64,000 nt of DNA from Anas platyrhynchos. Lineage: Eukaryota; Chordata; Aves; Anseriformes; Anatidae. The number at the start of each line of letters is the position of its first letter. The stretch's first letter is position 1. The stretch spans positions 47,097,501 through 47,161,500 of the forward strand of contig NC_092591.1 in assembly GCF_047663525.1 (NCBI RefSeq), given 5' to 3'. The position numbers were made by a program, and so were the translations under genes. The notes under the pieces were generated by a model, which was given only the letters and a program-made list of their open reading frames with translations, was not told the DNA's origin and did not search any database. Below are positions 60,225 through 64,000 of the stretch, in pieces.

Positions 60225-60510
60225 ACTGGATTTATTTATAAAGAGTCATCGTATCTCCTCTCTGCCTTCATTTGCCTAGATAAAGCAGAAAATCTCCTTT
60301 GTTTGTTTCTAAAGATAGATATTCCACACACACATATTGATCCCAGTTTTCAGAACTGCACCTGTTCCAAATTAACTTTTATCTTTCTTAAGCACAGATG
60401 ACCAGAACTGTACTTGGTACTCCAAATGAAAACTTGACAGCATTTTATAAAATGACACAAATGTTTTCCTGTGTCTACTAAAATTTTCCAATATTCCCCA
60501 CAAAAATAAA
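60225..60510 (-). mobile_element. old CR1/L3-like fragment, antisense
   Basis: 'TCATCGTATCTCCTCTCTGCCTTCATTTGCC', 'GATGACCAGAACTGTACTTGGTACTCCAAATGAAAACTTGAC' and 'TTTCCAATATTCCCCAC' keep the order of the antisense CR1 3' body (family phrase: CCAGAACTG-ACA-AGTACTCCAG-TG). High divergence implies a much older copy than those at 22,960 and 45,455. Confidence 0.55.
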
Positions 60511-61069
60511 GGTTATTATTATTTATTTATTTTTAAATAGCATGAATTCTTACCTACTATTCTGGCAAGATTATTTTTAATAAATCAACATGACATGGAG
60601 AATATCTTTATTCTTTTCAGCACAAAAGTCAGAAATATTCAAGCAAATATTATTAACCTAGCATAAATACATCTAAAACCAAACAGCTTTATTTTTGATA
60701 TAATCTGTCAAGTCATTTAGAAAACAATATGGCAGCAAATAGCTTACTCTTGCTGGAGAAAATAAAATTGAACAACAATGAGAATGAGAAGCAGAAAACA
60801 TATCACAGAGAAGATATGAAAATTTTACACATTTTAGTTTTTATACATACTGAGTGTGTAGCATTTTAGATTTTAAACATACCAAAAATAAATAAACAAA
60901 CAAAAGTTATTCAAAACTTTAAGGGAAACTGGATTGCAAAGCTAGGTTTCAGCAAATTTTAATTCTGTATAAAAGATTCATAAAATCTTTTCATAAGATT
61001 TCATAATCTTAAAAGATTCATAAAAGATTCTTTTGTCACATACTCTTGTACTTTAAGATAGGAGAAAAA

Positions 61070-61792
61070 AGGACGTCAAATTCCTACTTTTTATTAGACA
61101 GGCTCTATGTCTACTAAAGCTACTGTTGGAAAAAAGTTAGGAGGAGGGAGTAGGAAGTGAGGGAGGAGGAGGGAGAGTGGCACTAAGAAAAGGATGCTAG
61201 TATTGTTTTAGATGTTTTTTTCCAACAATGAACACCAAACCAATTGACAATGTTGCTCTCTTTTCCAAAAATAGTACATCAGCAGACAGGAGAAATAAGT
61301 TGCCAAAGCAGAGAAGATCCAAAGCCAAACACAGCAGATTTACCTACTACCACTGGAAATTAAATTGCTTCACCATTCACATAATAACCAAAATAAGACA
61401 GGAAATTTTTACTTAGTTTCTACTGGATGTCTACTCAAAAACATCCAAAGTCATTTTAAGTTAAACTGACTTTTAATTAGAGTCTAGGTAAAGACTGGGC
61501 CAATTCTTCAGAAAATCATAAGTACAGAGAAAATCTTTTTTAGTAGGAAATGTAGTAAGCTTTCTTTTGTATTAAGTTACTTGAAAAAATGTTGGATATT
61601 ACATGGATTTCACTTACACCAGCATAACTCAGAAAGAATTCATGAGAAGTCAATGAAATTAGTCCTATGAAAGATCAAGGTAAGATCATTAAGCAGCAGC
61701 ACTGTGGAGACTGACGATATATCCATATTAATACTCATTGGCTTTATAATACATGGAAAATTATTGAAAACCTTCAGTCTTGCAGGTTTTAA
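61070..61792 (-). other. TESMIN: TESMIN 3' UTR (approximate end)
   Basis: The UTR follows the TAA at 61795-61793 on the minus strand. Candidate poly(A) signals are ATTAAA at 61477-61472 and AATAAA at 61095-61090. Which one is used cannot be decided from sequence. The frame at 61228-61416 (+) has no coding support. Confidence 0.45.
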
Positions 61793-61949
61793 TTACGCAT
61801 GTAAAATCTGGGATAAACATCTCCCAAATTCCTCCATGATCATGCATTCACCTAGACAGTCAGAGTATCCTCGTTTTTCTGCCTCTTCAGCTTGCACCAG
61901 GAGACAAGTACATGTTGCTTTCACTTCTTCCCAAGATAGATATCTCAGT
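61793..61949 (-). CDS. TESMIN: TESMIN last coding exon
   Basis: Acceptor TTTTCTCTGTCAG (minus strand). One base completes an Arg codon split with the previous exon. The exon encodes [19 protein letters not shown] to ...[10 protein letters not shown] and TAA, equivalent to the EVAEATCNCLLAQ...EEFGRCL tail of LIN54-type proteins. Confidence 0.9.
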
Positions 61950-63833
61950 CTGACAGAGAAAAAATAATTTAGTATAAAATATATCCATTTTAAATACAGA
62001 AAATAATTTAAAAGACAAACTTCAAACTTCTTAACTAAGGTACTAACAGTAAATTCAGCCTACTGCTGGCAAAGAAAACAGCACCAAGTTCTTCAAGGAT
62101 TCCCGAAACGGCATTTTACCACCCCTTCCTTTGAATAAACTAAACTACCAGTTGTTGACATTGTATTCGGCTACATTATTAACATTATTCTTTCTTTTAT
62201 GCAATTCAAATAAAGGCATAATTTGGCATCATCTACCCCATCTATACATTATCCACAGCAGAAATTATTCAAATATTTTCAAAATTATTATTGTCTGAAC
62301 ACCACAAACATAATAACAACAATTTTCTTACTACTTCTTTGGGAAAGGTTTTGTTAGAAATGAACGGACTGGAGGGGATTATGAAGAGAATTAATTATGT
62401 GATCAACACAAAACTAACTTTTGTTTTTGAAGCAGAACTAATATGTAAGTCCTTGAAGTCTCCATACTACGTTCCTAAGGGATAGGAATAGTCTCCTCTT
62501 TATGTATTTATTTAATTAAGAGGGAAAAAGCTATGTGAAGGTAATTCCTTTTATACAAACCACCTGTCATTTTAGTCATTATTTCTTAGGTAAATATGAT
62601 ACTGGTTACATGACAAATTACTGAAGATAGACCAATGGGTTATGCATTACTATTTCCAACTATTCACCTGTCTTTCTCCAATTTTGGTATTATTTCCATT
62701 GCTGATGTTAAAACTGGGTTATTTCCTTCATTACTTCCTATGTCCATGTAGTTTAGTGCAGTCAGCTGTGGATTTTTATCTGGACTTTCTTCATAATTTT
62801 TGCAACCAATGCATTTACAAATAGAGGAACACATAATTTTAGCCTGTCAAATACAGAATATTTGTATAAAAATTATATAAAACTTAAATTAAACATACAA
62901 CTGAAGAACGACTAGACCTATATCACAAGGGACTTATTCTAGATATACTGGTCTATATTCTCAGAGTGAGACTGTTGGTATCAATTTGAGGAAGCAAGTC
63001 AGTTCCCTCCAAGGATTCTCTGTGGAGAATAGTGATACTCCCTTGCTCTGTACACAGACATAGCACAGACTGCTCCCCTTCAATTTGTGGACTGAGCAAT
63101 AAAGCTACCTGGATTGGCAGAAAACCTTGCCTGCATTCATGATATTATGAAGAGTCTTCCAAGCCTGGTGAGGCCTGAAGACTACCACCCATTCCTACTC
63201 TTTCATGTAGGATCTAATGAGGCTGCAACAAAGAGACTCCAAAATATCAAAAGGGACTTTATGTCCCTCAGAAAGATGTTAAAGGGATCAGGAGTACAAG
63301 TAATGTTCTCCTCCATCTTCCCATTTGGAGGCTGGGACCAAAGAAGAAGGAGATGAACAGACCAAGTGAACGATTGGCTGCATGGCTGGTGCCATGCTCA
63401 AGGTTTTGGGTTCTACAATCTCAGAGATACTTTTAAGCGACAGGGCAATGCTGTCACAGGATGGGGTGCACCTGACCAAGCGGGGCAAGAGTGTTCTGGT
63501 CAGCAAGCTGGCTGGCCTTTTAACTCATCAACTTCAGCTAGATTCAGTTCTCTGAAGTCAAAGACATGACAAGAATGAGACTGTGACCCCTATGTTCAAA
63601 AAATGTTATGATCAACAATTCAAAGAAAGAACCAGTTACAAAATAAAATCAATGTTAAAGTAATAATCAACAATAGGAAAATTCACCTGACTCACCTCAA
63701 AGCACTCACAATAATTCTTGAGACATCCTGAACGTCTGCAATTGCATCCTTTGTTATGGTGAGGTTTAACTTCTCCCAGTTTTGTTTGCCCAATCTTTGG
63801 TAGGAAAGCTTCTGGGTTTCTATCGAGACAGAC
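61793..63833 (-). CDS. TESMIN: TESMIN (MTL5), last three coding exons, partial
   Basis: The minus-strand join is 63833-63696, 62843-62668 and 61949-61793, all GT-AG and phase-consistent (0, then 2). It gives 155 C-terminal residues. Segments in order are the linker [14 protein letters not shown]; the second CXC cysteine repeat, [19 protein letters not shown] continuing as [16 protein letters not shown]; a variable stretch; and the conserved tail [20 protein letters not shown] ... [12 protein letters not shown]. Tesmin/TSO1-type CXC repeats coordinate zinc and bind CHR-like DNA (TTYGAA). LIN54 is the close paralogue, in the DREAM/MuvB complex. Tesmin is mainly expressed in the germ line. TESMIN rather than LIN54 is chosen from the GAL neighbourhood and the short tail. 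The first CXC repeat and the N-terminus lie beyond 64,000. Confidence 0.9.
62668..62843 (-). CDS. TESMIN: TESMIN penultimate coding exon in window (second half of CXC repeat)
   Basis: Acceptor TTTGACAG, donor GACAG|GTGAAT, 176 bases. It begins [20 protein letters not shown], carrying the last cysteines of the CXC repeat, and continues with a poorly conserved stretch. The full exon is not covered by any single ATG-to-stop frame and is recognised from the protein family. Confidence 0.92.
63020..63590 (+). mobile_element. CR1 ORF1 esterase-domain relic inside a TESMIN intron
   Basis: The + strand frame encodes [36 protein letters not shown] and, after a TGA at 63354-63356, [20 protein letters not shown] shift into another frame near 63440-63458 then yields [19 protein letters not shown]. 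These are the blocks of the SGNH-type esterase found in ORF1 of some CR1 elements: the Asn-bearing GxND-like block and the catalytic Asp-x-x-His block (DGVH, Asp codon 63460-63462). One stop and one frameshift make it non-functional. It is antisense to TESMIN, within the intron between 62,843 and 63,696. Confidence 0.7.
63696..63833 (-). CDS. TESMIN: TESMIN exon with CXC linker and first half of CXC repeat
   Basis: Acceptor TTTTTTGTTTCAG, donor GAG|GTGAGT, 138 bases, phase 0 at both ends. It encodes [15 protein letters not shown] and the cysteines CNC-x4-C-x4-CEC. The RNPEAF linker is the hallmark of the family. Confidence 0.95.
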
Positions 63834-64000
63834 CTGAAACAAAAAATGTTAAATTATGAGACATTCAAAGACATACTTTGAAACACTTGAAGAGTGTCGT
63901 GCAATATTTAATTACGAATTTCTCACTTTCTACTCATCCTTGGTGACGTGAAGAACATATATAAAAGAGTCTTCTACAGCATGTGAAAGCAGAAATTCAA
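63834..64000 (-). other. TESMIN: TESMIN intron, upstream exons outside window
   Basis: Intronic sequence directly upstream (minus strand) of the CXC exon. I see no further exon before the window ends. Confidence 0.7.

Noticed and set aside
60965-61035. Clustered AAAAGATTCATAAAATCTTTT-type direct and inverted repeats
   Set aside because: Low-complexity AT-rich sequence; probably local slippage.
63288-63506. 72-residue minus-strand frame within the TESMIN intron
   Set aside because: Shadow of the CR1 ORF1 relic on the opposite strand.
1-64000. CRISPR arrays, operons, phage or toxin systems, tRNA or rRNA genes
   Set aside because: None seen. The tandem repeats are microsatellites or LTR cores, and the sequence is a vertebrate locus.

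Overview
The window is vertebrate nuclear DNA, almost certainly from a bird. The evidence is a large amount of CR1 LINE sequence in both orientations with the typical avian 3' ends, avian-type ERV LTRs, short GT-AG introns, and a galanin precursor of avian type. I see nothing prokaryotic: no operons, no CRISPR array, no phage or plasmid genes. I do not name the species. The mature galanin differs from the published chicken peptide, as I recall it, at residue 23 (Ser instead of Asn), so the source is probably not chicken.

Layout, left to right. Positions 1 to about 2,900 look like the last intron, the terminal coding exon and the AT-rich 3' UTR of PPP6R3 on the + strand. That call rests mainly on gene order. 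A 29-kb gene-poor stretch follows, with CR1 copies, two ERV LTR fragments and two large GGAA microsatellites. At about 31.6-32.3 kb lies a GC-rich promoter, followed by the complete galanin gene (GAL, + strand), with five coding exons between 32,296 and 38,897. The exon phases all agree and give a 117-residue preprogalanin. About 22 kb of intergenic DNA comes next, with an approximately 1-kb ERV LTR, CR1 relics and several non-repetitive AT/homeobox-rich blocks that may be regulatory. At the right end are the last three coding exons of TESMIN (MTL5) on the - strand (63,833 down to 61,793). They encode the linker and second cysteine-rich CXC repeat of the CRC domain and the conserved C-terminus. 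The rest of that gene lies beyond the right edge.

The order PPP6R3 - GAL - TESMIN, with GAL and TESMIN convergent, is the conserved amniote arrangement (human 11q13). The genes are not a functional unit. GAL encodes a secreted, amidated neuropeptide, TESMIN a CXC DNA-binding protein of the germ line, and PPP6R3 a regulatory subunit of protein phosphatase 6. The intergenic DNA is of interest mainly as possible GAL control sequence. In human, the conserved enhancer GAL5.1 lies between PPP6R3 and GAL, and its bird counterpart should be in this window.

I found no undescribed molecular system. The most distinctive items are the complete galanin gene with a Ser23 peptide, a block-structured (GGAA/GGGA) repeat of 86 units, a degraded CR1 ORF1 esterase segment inside a TESMIN intron, a tandem-repeat core inside the ERV LTR, and two overlapping perfect palindromes at 52.3 kb.
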